Below are positions 12,972 to 20,628 of a stretch of DNA of 20,745 nt, one piece after another. A model generated the notes under the pieces. The model ran no database searches. It was given only the letters and a program-made list of their open reading frames with translations, and was not told where the DNA came from. The number at the start of each line of letters is the position of its first letter. Position 1 is the stretch's first letter. Where the stretch lies: contig JAFQII010000255.1 in assembly GCA_017397605.1 (NCBI GenBank), positions 1 to 20,745 of the forward strand. The letters are read 5' to 3'. Source of the DNA: Clostridia bacterium. Its GTDB lineage: Bacteria; Bacillota; Clostridia; Oscillospirales; CAG-382. The position numbers and the translations under genes are program-made.

Positions 12972-15900
12972 ATGAAAAAAACCCTATCCCTGGTTTTGAT
13001 GCTCTGCATGCTCGTATCGGTTGCAGCACCGGCACTTGTGTTTGCAGAAGCAGGCAAAGCGGTCACCGTTAATGTCGGTGATGTCCCTGTCGCTTTTGAT
13101 GAGGCAAAGCTCGATCTGCTTGCAGACGGCAACACCGCATCCGATGCGACTGCTTTCTCCAACGCAGGCCTTGTTGGTTTTGAAAACAAAGGCTTTACGC
13201 ACACTGATGGCGTGGATGCCGCAGTCGAAGCTACGTTTGAGATTATTCTTGATCTCGGCGAAGTGCAGACGATCGGCTCGATCTCTCTGGATGCTTATAA
13301 AGAATCCAACAGCATGATCGCGCTTCCCACCGTCAACTACTATGTTTCTGTCGATGGTGTCAACTACTATCAGATCAACGCGGGCGGCAAGGTGAGCCCT
13401 GCGGCTGATGCGGCAGAAAGCAAAGTTCACACGCTTAAGGCAGACTTCTCTACCAGAATTGCTGTCGAAGCGCAGTACGTCAAAGCAGTTGTCAGCTTCA
13501 AAAACGGTTGGGTATTCCTGTCCGAGCTTTCTGTCGGCGCAGGCAACGAGACCGTAGCGAGCGAAGCTCCCGACAAAGCTTATCCCTACTCCAGACACAC
13601 CGTTCCCAACCCCGGTGTCGGTATCTTTGATATTGGCGACGGCGTTTTGGATCTTGCAGTCAACGACGGTACGACCGGTCAATTGTTCCGCAATGCACAG
13701 TTGATCAAAGCTGCATATGATGCAGAGCTTGGCGCGTACGTGATCGAATACAGCAAGGTCAACCCCTGGCCGGACGGACACAGCGGTACCGAAGAACTTG
13801 CAGAGGGTGAGATCCTTGTTGCGATCTCTACCGGCGGCGTCGTCACGTCCGACGAATTCTCCGGTTGCAAGTGGATCGCACGCGGTCTGACTGCAGGCGA
13901 CCTGATCGTTTTGAACGAAGACACGATTCAGTTCCTCCCCGCAGGCGCACTTGTTCCCGAAGTTCCGGACAAACCCGAACCCGTTGAGCTTCCCGAAGGC
14001 GCACTCCTTCTTGACTATGCAGGCTATAAGCATGCAGGTGTCAACTCTATTGTTGCAGGTGACGGCATGACCGTTTCCGAGCTGACCGCTCTCGGCAACG
14101 ACGGCAACGCAAAAGATATGAACTATGCGTATATCGTTGTTGTTGACGCTGACAATGTGGTTGTTCAGACCTGGTGCGAGCTCTCTGTTGCGAAGTCTGA
14201 CGTTGTATGCCCCGAAGGCGGCTACATCATCTCCTTCAACGGCAACAAAGACGGCTACAAGGATCTTGCGGCGATCAAAGAAGGCGCGGTTATCACGCTC
14301 TACAATGTCGATGTTGACGCGTTCCGCGGCGCAGAAGGCAACTACGAGCTGACAAACGCAGGCTTTACTTATGAGAATCCTGCAGTAGACGAGCCCGTGA
14401 CACCTCCCGTAGCGGTTGAAAAACCCGAAAACGCAGAGATGTTCTGGGTAACCCACTATGAGAATAACACGGTAGAAGGCTCCGGCGTTATCTTTACCCA
14501 GCCTTACTCCGGCGCGGTTTGGTGGCTCCACTTTGCATTTGCACCGATCGATGGCGTCGAAAACGCATACGAGATCGTTGAGATTTCCAACGGCCTTTCC
14601 GACGGTTCCGGCACTGCTCTTGCAATCCCCGAAGGCGGTTTTGTATGGGCAACCAACACCGGCAACGACTATCCCACTCTCGGCATGGATGGTCCCGACT
14701 ACACCAGCCCCAACTGCAACGACGCGATCGGACGTGCGTTGAATTGGGCAATCGGTGATCAGTTTGTGGTCGGCGGCTTTGACTTTGTCAATGTTCCCAC
14801 CTCTACTCCCGATGTAGACTGGTACGACGATGCATACGTTTGCACCGCATGGATCGCTCCTTATGTCGATGAGGAAGAACCCGTAGTTCCCGAACCTCCC
14901 GTAGCAGGCGGCAACCTTGCAGCAGGCAAGGATTATACCACTTCTGCTATTTACACGACCAACGGCGTTCAGAACTGGCCCGATGAAGGCGGCGTGACTC
15001 TGACCGACGGCATCAAGGCTGCTGCAGGTGCCGGTTATACGGATACAGCATGGGTCGGCTTTAACAAGCAGAGCCCCGATTATGATGCATCCGAAGGCGG
15101 CTTCGGCGCAACGGTTGTGATCAACCTCGGCGCTGTCGCAGATCTCTCCAAGGTTGTATTTACCGCATTCGGCGGCGCTGTAGACGGTATCAATGCTCCT
15201 TACTGGGTCAACCTCTACGCATCCTCTGACAACGAGAACTTTACGTTTGCAGGTTCTCTCGAAATCGATCCTTCCGAGGCTGTTGCAGGCTCCAACGAAT
15301 ACACTGTAGAAACCGTTGCTTCTGCACAGTATGTCAAGGTTTGCTTCTACGGCTACGGCTGGATCTTTGTCGACGAGATCGAGATCTACGGCGCAGAAGG
15401 CACGGATACTCCTGTTGATCCCGAGCCTCCCGTTGATCCCGAACCCGAAAACAAGACCTACGAAAACACCATGGTAAAAGGCGAAGACGGCAACTTCTCT
15501 TGCGAAGTTCCCTACGGCTTTACTTGGGTAATTGACGATCTCAACGGCTCCATCGGCGGTGAAGATAACACCATCTGCACCACGCAGGATGCTTACAACG
15601 CATGTAACCCCAACTGGGCGATCACCATTTATGCTGAGAAGCAGGCTGACGGCACTTACGTTGCACTCAAAGATGCAATCGTAACTCCCGGCTCTGCTGC
15701 AAATGCAGGTATCACCATCGGTGAGAACCAGATCGCAATCGTTATGCACTCCGCATACTCCAACCCCAACGGCACCAACTGGGAGTCCAAGGTTGTTGCA
15801 ATGGCAGTCAAGGCAGGCGACGTCCTCGTCGTTGATATGGACGCTATGACTGTATACGCACCCATTCCCGGCGAAGATATCGTTCTTCCCGAGCCTCCCG

Positions 15901-18275
15901 TAGATCCCGAAGAACAGATTACGACCGTTGTTGAGACGATTGTCAACGATGACAACACCGTGACCGTAAACGTTTCCTTTGCAGGCATCGTTTCCGAGCT
16001 CACCGGCGCAAGCGCAAAACTGTACTTTGACGGCGCAGTTCTGACGCTCCTCAACGAGATCAAGAAGGATAACGCTATCGATTGCCTTGTCAAGGTTCCC
16101 AGCGAAAAGTGGGAGAACCTCACTTCTCTCTCTGCTGACGGCTCTTACATCGCAATCAACGTATGCATTACCGAGGATGTAGATGCAATTCTTGCAGACG
16201 GCAACCTCGTACTGTCCTTTACCTTTGCAATCAGCGCAGGCTACGAGACCACTTTGGTTGAAGTAACTGACGTTGAATTCCTTGACACGAACATCGATTA
16301 CGTTTACGGCAACGGTTCTGCAGTCGAGATCGAGCTCCCCGAGCAGGAAATTCCCGACGAGCCTACCAACCTCGTAGCAGGCAAAGACTGGACCGGCGAC
16401 ACCAACATCGGTACCTCGTATGTCGGCAACCTGACCGACGGCGTGATCGAGCCCGACGGCAAGTACGACACGACTCTCTGGTACGGTGCAGACAACAGAC
16501 TGGATGACAACGGCGCATTCACGATGATCTTTGATCTCGGCGGCAAGTACAGCGTCAGCGAAGTTCTTGCACACGTATGGCCCGCAGGTCACTCCGGCAT
16601 TGTCATTCCCGCATCTATCGACGTTTATGTATCCGTAGACGGCGAAAACTATGAGCTGTACGGTTCTGTTTCCGAGTTCGACGGCACTTCTCCCCAGTGG
16701 GTAAGATTTGCTGAAGGCAGTGTTGATGCAACGCACGTACGCGTTGATATGGTCGGCGGCGAGCCCGGCGTATTCTGGTTCGCATCCGAAATCGAGGTAT
16801 ACGGCGTTCCCGCAACCGCAGAGCCCGAGCCTCCCGTAGATCCCGAAGTTCCCACCGGTTCCGAATCCCTGATTCCCGGCGAAGGCGCTAACTGGATCAA
16901 AACCGACCACGGCGACGTATCCGTTGACGTGATCTACAACGAAGACGGTTCTGTAACCTTTACCGGTTCCGTATCCGGCACCTGGCCTTGCGTTGAAACC
17001 TGGTACATCGATACCCCGATCATCGCAGACACGCTGGATGACTACCTGTCCATCGACTTTACGGTCGCAGGCGGTACCACCAACATCAACTTCTTCTTTG
17101 ATGACGGCAATGGCGGCAGCGTAAGCTTCTCCATTTCCAACACCGCACTCAACGCAGCATGCCCCGGCGCTCCCATTGACGCAGGCAGCGGCGACATCTA
17201 TGACGGCACTTACAAGTGCAACATTTCGATCGCAGACTTGATTGCTTCCACGATGAATCTCTACGACCAAGCATTCCCCGAAGCTGCAATCATCGACGGC
17301 ACTGTCAAGTTTATCGGTATCAACGTTTACTCCGTCAACGGCGCGACCATCACGGTCAACGACCTGAGCGTTGTACACGTTTCCGAAGAAGAACCCGAAC
17401 CTCCCGTAGATCCCGAAGACCCCGAGACTCCCGCAGGCACCATCAACGTTGACGGTAAGCTTGACGAGAATGCATACGACAATGCAGTCTGGTTCGATAA
17501 GGGTGTATGGCAGTCGGTCGGCGAAACCTCTCCGATTCTTGCAGATCTTGACATCGCTTACACGACGCTTGCAGACGCAGAGAACATCTACCTTGCAATC
17601 CGCGTCAACAAGGGCGTAGATTTCAAGACTGCGCTCAATCCCGATGCTTGGGATCAGTCCGGCGCAACCAACTTCCGTCTCTGGTTCAAGGGCGACGGCA
17701 TGGAATCCCGTGTATTCTATGACCTGCTCTGGAACGGCGAAGAGTTTGCTCCCTTCCTGATCAAGAAGCCCACCGAACAGATGACCTATGCGGCTACCTA
17801 CGGCGACGACTATATCGCTCTGGAAGTCAAGATTGCAAAGGCAGATCTCTCCATCACCGACTCCTTTGAGATGATGGTTACCTACTCCACGCCTTACTGC
17901 GGCGAGGGTGAGAACGTTGGTTACAACGCATTCCACATGACCTCGTTCGTACGCGGCGAGGACGGCGCGCTTCCTTCCGGTTGGTCCGGCAACACCTCTA
18001 TGTACGAGTCCTACAATGTTGAAGACATCACGCTTGCAGAGGTTGCTCTCGGCGACGTCAACGGCGACGGCAAGATCAGCTCTCTCGACGTTGTGAAACT
18101 GCTCAACTACCTGGCAAACTACAACTACGCAGACGGTACTTGCGACGTTGAGATTACCGAGGGTGCAGACGTGACCGGCGACGGCATCGTAGACGGCAGA
18201 GACTCTGTCCGCTTGCTCAAGTACCTCGCAAACCGCGATCCCGCGACCGGCGAGTCCAGCGTAGAGCTCGGCTGA
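12972..18275 (+). CDS. Secreted protein B: discoidin-like, cohesin-like, CBM9-like and dockerin modules
   Basis: 1767 aa. Signal peptide 1-25 (VFA/E cut). Modules in order: discoidin-like (F5/8 type C) ~28-192; an unrecognised module ~209-322; again ~344-470; again ~487-632; discoidin-like ~649-811; the module a fourth time ~828-967; cohesin-like ~982-1126; discoidin-like ~1131-1281; an unassigned beta-rich domain ~1296-1470; CBM9/DOMON-like ~1489-1687 (starts INVDGKLDENAYDNAVW); dockerin ~1692-1767 (DVNGDGKISSLD and DVTGDGIVDGRD). Linkers are Pro/Glu-rich (PEPPVDPE). The discoidin and CBM9-like folds suggest glycan binding; no enzyme domain is seen. GGAGG stands 10 nt before the ATG, and the promoter is at 12875. 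Codons are strongly biased, suggesting high expression. Protein C follows after 47 bp without a terminator. Domain limits are estimated by eye. Confidence 0.85.
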   Translation: MKKTLSLVLMLCMLVSVAAPALVFAEAGKAVTVNVGDVPVAFDEAKLDLLADGNTASDATAFSNAGLVGFENKGFTHTDGVDAAVEATFEIILDLGEVQTIGSISLDAYKESNSMIALPTVNYYVSVDGVNYYQINAGGKVSPAADAAESKVHTLKADFSTRIAVEAQYVKAVVSFKNGWVFLSELSVGAGNETVASEAPDKAYPYSRHTVPNPGVGIFDIGDGVLDLAVNDGTTGQLFRNAQLIKAAYDAELGAYVIEYSKVNPWPDGHSGTEELAEGEILVAISTGGVVTSDEFSGCKWIARGLTAGDLIVLNEDTIQFLPAGALVPEVPDKPEPVELPEGALLLDYAGYKHAGVNSIVAGDGMTVSELTALGNDGNAKDMNYAYIVVVDADNVVVQTWCELSVAKSDVVCPEGGYIISFNGNKDGYKDLAAIKEGAVITLYNVDVDAFRGAEGNYELTNAGFTYENPAVDEPVTPPVAVEKPENAEMFWVTHYENNTVEGSGVIFTQPYSGAVWWLHFAFAPIDGVENAYEIVEISNGLSDGSGTALAIPEGGFVWATNTGNDYPTLGMDGPDYTSPNCNDAIGRALNWAIGDQFVVGGFDFVNVPTSTPDVDWYDDAYVCTAWIAPYVDEEEPVVPEPPVAGGNLAAGKDYTTSAIYTTNGVQNWPDEGGVTLTDGIKAAAGAGYTDTAWVGFNKQSPDYDASEGGFGATVVINLGAVADLSKVVFTAFGGAVDGINAPYWVNLYASSDNENFTFAGSLEIDPSEAVAGSNEYTVETVASAQYVKVCFYGYGWIFVDEIEIYGAEGTDTPVDPEPPVDPEPENKTYENTMVKGEDGNFSCEVPYGFTWVIDDLNGSIGGEDNTICTTQDAYNACNPNWAITIYAEKQADGTYVALKDAIVTPGSAANAGITIGENQIAIVMHSAYSNPNGTNWESKVVAMAVKAGDVLVVDMDAMTVYAPIPGEDIVLPEPPVDPEEQITTVVETIVNDDNTVTVNVSFAGIVSELTGASAKLYFDGAVLTLLNEIKKDNAIDCLVKVPSEKWENLTSLSADGSYIAINVCITEDVDAILADGNLVLSFTFAISAGYETTLVEVTDVEFLDTNIDYVYGNGSAVEIELPEQEIPDEPTNLVAGKDWTGDTNIGTSYVGNLTDGVIEPDGKYDTTLWYGADNRLDDNGAFTMIFDLGGKYSVSEVLAHVWPAGHSGIVIPASIDVYVSVDGENYELYGSVSEFDGTSPQWVRFAEGSVDATHVRVDMVGGEPGVFWFASEIEVYGVPATAEPEPPVDPEVPTGSESLIPGEGANWIKTDHGDVSVDVIYNEDGSVTFTGSVSGTWPCVETWYIDTPIIADTLDDYLSIDFTVAGGTTNINFFFDDGNGGSVSFSISNTALNAACPGAPIDAGSGDIYDGTYKCNISIADLIASTMNLYDQAFPEAAIIDGTVKFIGINVYSVNGATITVNDLSVVHVSEEEPEPPVDPEDPETPAGTINVDGKLDENAYDNAVWFDKGVWQSVGETSPILADLDIAYTTLADAENIYLAIRVNKGVDFKTALNPDAWDQSGATNFRLWFKGDGMESRVFYDLLWNGEEFAPFLIKKPTEQMTYAATYGDDYIALEVKIAKADLSITDSFEMMVTYSTPYCGEGENVGYNAFHMTSFVRGEDGALPSGWSGNTSMYESYNVEDITLAEVALGDVNGDGKISSLDVVKLLNYLANYNYADGTCDVEITEGADVTGDGIVDGRDSVRLLKYLANRDPATGESSVELG

Positions 18276-18322
18276 TTGAATCGTAAAACAAAAAAGCAAA
18301 AATAAACCAAGGAGACCCCAAA

Positions 18323-19540
18323 ATGAAAAAAATTCTTACCGTATTGCTTGCACTGCTTACGATGGCAGTTCTGGCAACCACCGTTGCAGCAGAAGAGCCT
18401 GCAACTCTTAAGGTCAGCTTCGGCGAAGCTGTCTACAACGAAGATGGCACCGTTAGCATGGATCTCATCGTTGATGAGAACCCCGGCTTTGCTATCCTCT
18501 CCGTTTTCCTCGATTATGACACGAATGTCATTACCGAATGGAAGGCAGTAAACGCAAACAGCAAGCTTACCCAGACTGCAGGCTACGGCCTGATCTACAG
18601 CATGGATGGCAACTTTACCGAAACCGGTAAGATCGCTACCATCACCTTCACGCTTGTTGAAAACGCTCCTCACGGCAACCTTGTTGTTACCCTTCTGGAC
18701 GGCGTCAACTTTGAAGGCACCCCCAACCGTGACTGTGTCAACTACGACGAAGAAACTATCAATGTTGAAGTTGAAGACGGCACCATCGCAATCGCTCACG
18801 ACCTCGTTCACGTAGAAGCTGTTGAGGCTACCTGCGAGAAAGAAGGTAACGTTGAGTACTGGTACTGCAAGGACGAAGCTTGCGGCCTCGTATGGGAAGA
18901 CGAAGCACTGACGATCGTTTCCAACCACAAGAACGTTAAGCGTGGCGTGAAGGAACACACCGTTGTTGCTATGGATGCAGTTGCTCCCGGTTGCCACAAC
19001 ACCGGTAACGTCGCTTACTGGTTCTGCTCCGTTTGTAACGCAGTCTGGACCGACGAAGAGTGCACGCAGGTTTCCAACCATCTGAGCGTAGTCCTTCCCG
19101 AACTTGGCGGCGACGTCATCCACGTAGAAGCTAAGGCTGCTACCAAGGAAGAAGAGGGTGTTAAGGAACACTGGTACTGCGAAGAATGTGAAAAGGTTTG
19201 GGAAGACGAGGCTCGTACTCAGCTCAGCAACCACAAGAACGTGATCATTCCCAAGCTTCCCGAGTTTGCACTTGCAGACGTTAACGGCGACGGCGAAGTC
19301 AATGGTCTTGACTACATGCTCGTTAAGAGACATGTTCTCGGTACTCACGAAATGACCGAAGAGCAGAGCGCAAGAGCTGACCTCGACGGCAACGGCGTGA
19401 TCGAAGGTCTTGACTACATGTTCGTTAAGAGAGCAGTTCTCGGCACCTGGCCCGTAGTAGAAGATGAGCCCGATGCAGGCGAAGGCGAAAACACCGAAAA
19501 CACTGAAGGTGAAAACACCGACGCAAGCGACGCTGAATAA
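18323..19540 (+). CDS. Secreted protein C: cohesin-like domain, His/Cys repeats, dockerin
   Basis: 405 aa. Signal peptide 1-23 (VAA/E cut). Residues ~26-156 form a cohesin-like beta sandwich (DENPGFAILSVFLDYD, then GKIATITFTL, as in protein A). Residues ~160-311 hold three ~50-aa repeats related to those of protein A: H163/C171/C182/C187, H212/C224/C235/C238 and H267/K274/C286/C289, each ending in SNH. The third has lost one Cys. Residues 319-375 are a dockerin with two nearly identical halves (DVNGDGEVNGLDYMLVKR and DLDGNGVIEGLDYMFVKR). The tail 379-405 is acidic low complexity. AAGGAG is 8 nt before the ATG. It is probably co-transcribed with protein B and ends at the terminator at 19565. 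Codon choice is the most biased in the window, with Ala almost only GCT/GCA. The small size suggests an adaptor linking other dockerin and cohesin proteins. Confidence 0.87.
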   Translation: MKKILTVLLALLTMAVLATTVAAEEPATLKVSFGEAVYNEDGTVSMDLIVDENPGFAILSVFLDYDTNVITEWKAVNANSKLTQTAGYGLIYSMDGNFTETGKIATITFTLVENAPHGNLVVTLLDGVNFEGTPNRDCVNYDEETINVEVEDGTIAIAHDLVHVEAVEATCEKEGNVEYWYCKDEACGLVWEDEALTIVSNHKNVKRGVKEHTVVAMDAVAPGCHNTGNVAYWFCSVCNAVWTDEECTQVSNHLSVVLPELGGDVIHVEAKAATKEEEGVKEHWYCEECEKVWEDEARTQLSNHKNVIIPKLPEFALADVNGDGEVNGLDYMLVKRHVLGTHEMTEEQSARADLDGNGVIEGLDYMFVKRAVLGTWPVVEDEPDAGEGENTENTEGENTDASDAE

Positions 19541-19564
19541 GTAACGCGGCTTTTCAAAGCAATC

Positions 19565-19597
19565 AAAGCGAGATGCATTTTGCATCTCGCTTTTTTT
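19565..19597 (+). terminator. Strong intrinsic terminator after secreted protein C
   Basis: A 13-bp perfect stem (AAAGCGAGATGCA 19565-19577, loop TTT, TGCATCTCGCTTT 19581-19593) runs into a T-tract. It closes the B-C transcription unit. Confidence 0.95.
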
Positions 19598-19610
19598 GTT
19601 GGTTTCCGAA

Positions 19611-19633
19611 AACCACCCGCTAAGCGGGTGGTT
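19611..19633. repeat. 10-bp perfect palindrome in a convergent intergenic gap
   Basis: AACCACCCGC, loop TAA, GCGGGTGGTT. There is no T-tract on either strand, so it is not a typical intrinsic terminator. It resembles hairpins of REP-type or IS200/IS605-related elements in Clostridia as I remember them, but no transposase gene or second copy is present here. Confidence 0.6.
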
Positions 19634-19655
19634 CAATAGAGGCTTTTGCCGTTGA

Positions 19656-19689
19656 ACAAAAAAGACGACCGCTTTGCCGCGATCGTCTT
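19656..19689 (-). terminator. Second (distal) terminator behind the RpiR-family gene
   Basis: AAGACGA (19662-19668) pairs with TCGTCTT (19683-19689), extended by CGC/GCG past one mismatch. On the minus strand it is followed by TTTTTTG, the form of an intrinsic terminator. Confidence 0.7.
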
Positions 19690-19695
19690 ACACCA

Positions 19696-19741
19696 AACAA
19701 AAATCTCCGCAAAAGCTGCTGTGCAAGCGGCTTTTGCGGAG
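19696..19741 (-). terminator. First (proximal) terminator behind the RpiR-family gene
   Basis: A 12-bp perfect stem (CTCCGCAAAAGC 19705-19716 against GCTTTTGCGGAG 19730-19741, 13-nt loop) is followed on the minus strand by ATTTTTGTTTGG. It lies 21 bp past the stop at 19763. Confidence 0.85.
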
Positions 19742-19762
19742 TTTCTTTTGCTTTAAAACCTA

Positions 19763-20617
19763 TTATCTTGCTTTGTTGTACACGCTGTACTCGTCCCAGA
19801 GCTGTTCCAGGCGCGAAAGGCGCGCGGCGCACTCGTCGGGACGCCTTGCCGCAATCGCGGCAACCAGGGCGTTTACGACCGCCATGGGCGCTACCAGCGA
19901 GTCGACAAAGCCTTCGTTCTCGTTGTGCGCGTAGATCGCCGTGTCCGCAAGCGGTGCAAGCGGGCTGTGCGCGCTGTCCGTGATCGCGCAGATGTAAGCG
20001 CCTTGCTTGCGCGAGTAATCCAGCGCGTCGACCGTTCGGCGGGAATACCGCGGGAACGAAATGCCGATGATCACGTCTTCCTCGCTGACCGACAGCAGTC
20101 TGTCAAACACCTCGCCGCCCAGCGCGATCTGTACCAATCGCACGTCGTCAAACAGCTGCGACAGATAAAAATCCAAAAAGATCGCAAGCGACAGCGAGCT
20201 TCTCGCGCCGATGACGTAGATGCGTCTTGCGGCGATCAGCTTTTCCGCGATCGTATCAAAGGTGCTTGCGTCCGTTTCGGCAAGCGTTTTTTTGATGTTC
20301 TCAAGGTCGGCGTGCATACTGCGCGCAAACGCTTCGGCACCCGTGGACGCGTGGGACATCTCCATTCTCTGCAGGGAAGTCAGCGAGCCGCGGATCGACT
20401 CCTTGAGTGCGGTCTGCAGTTCGGGATAGCCGCGGTAGCCGAGCTCTGCGGCGTAACGCACCACGGTGGATTCCGACGTGCCGACCACGGATGCAAGCTT
20501 GGCGGCAGTCATACCCGCCGCGGTTGCGTAATGATCCAGCAGATATCTGCCGATCTTTTTTTGTGCCTTGGAGCCTGTCGAGAGACGTTCTTCAATCAAC
20601 TGCAACGCATCACACAT
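19763..20617 (-). CDS. MurR/RpiR family transcriptional regulator
   Basis: 284 aa, normal length. An N-terminal HTH_6 domain (about residues 10-80) holds the helix-turn-helix TAAKLASVVGTSESTVVRYAAELGY at about 37-61. A C-terminal SIS domain (about 131-230) has the sugar-phosphate-binding pattern RIYVIGARSS at the start and ICAITDS near 209-215. Members sense phosphosugars and control sugar or amino-sugar uptake and catabolism; the ligand and targets cannot be read here. The ATG at 20615-20617 is preferred over an in-frame TTG five codons earlier because GAGGAA (20625-20630) stands 7 nt upstream. That site overlaps the stop codon of the glycyl-tRNA synthetase gene, so the two are probably one operon. 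No sugar-transport gene lies next to it in the window. Confidence 0.9.
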   Translation of the reverse strand: MCDALQLIEERLSTGSKAQKKIGRYLLDHYATAAGMTAAKLASVVGTSESTVVRYAAELGYRGYPELQTALKESIRGSLTSLQRMEMSHASTGAEAFARSMHADLENIKKTLAETDASTFDTIAEKLIAARRIYVIGARSSLSLAIFLDFYLSQLFDDVRLVQIALGGEVFDRLLSVSEEDVIIGISFPRYSRRTVDALDYSRKQGAYICAITDSAHSPLAPLADTAIYAHNENEGFVDSLVAPMAVVNALVAAIAARRPDECAARLSRLEQLWDEYSVYNKAR

Positions 20618-20628
20618 GGTTTCGTTCC

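Noticed and set aside
12972..18275. Cellulosomal enzyme (glycoside hydrolase with dockerin)
   Set aside because: No hydrolase domain could be seen; the modules look like binding or structural folds.
8983..18299. Very long open frames on the minus strand opposite proteins A and B (1253 and 1771 codons), and one opposite the isomerase fusion (2428-4215)
   Set aside because: They are codon-aligned with the real genes, so they stay open simply because the sense genes avoid TTA, CTA and TCA codons. Their translations show no domain, signal peptide or sensible composition.
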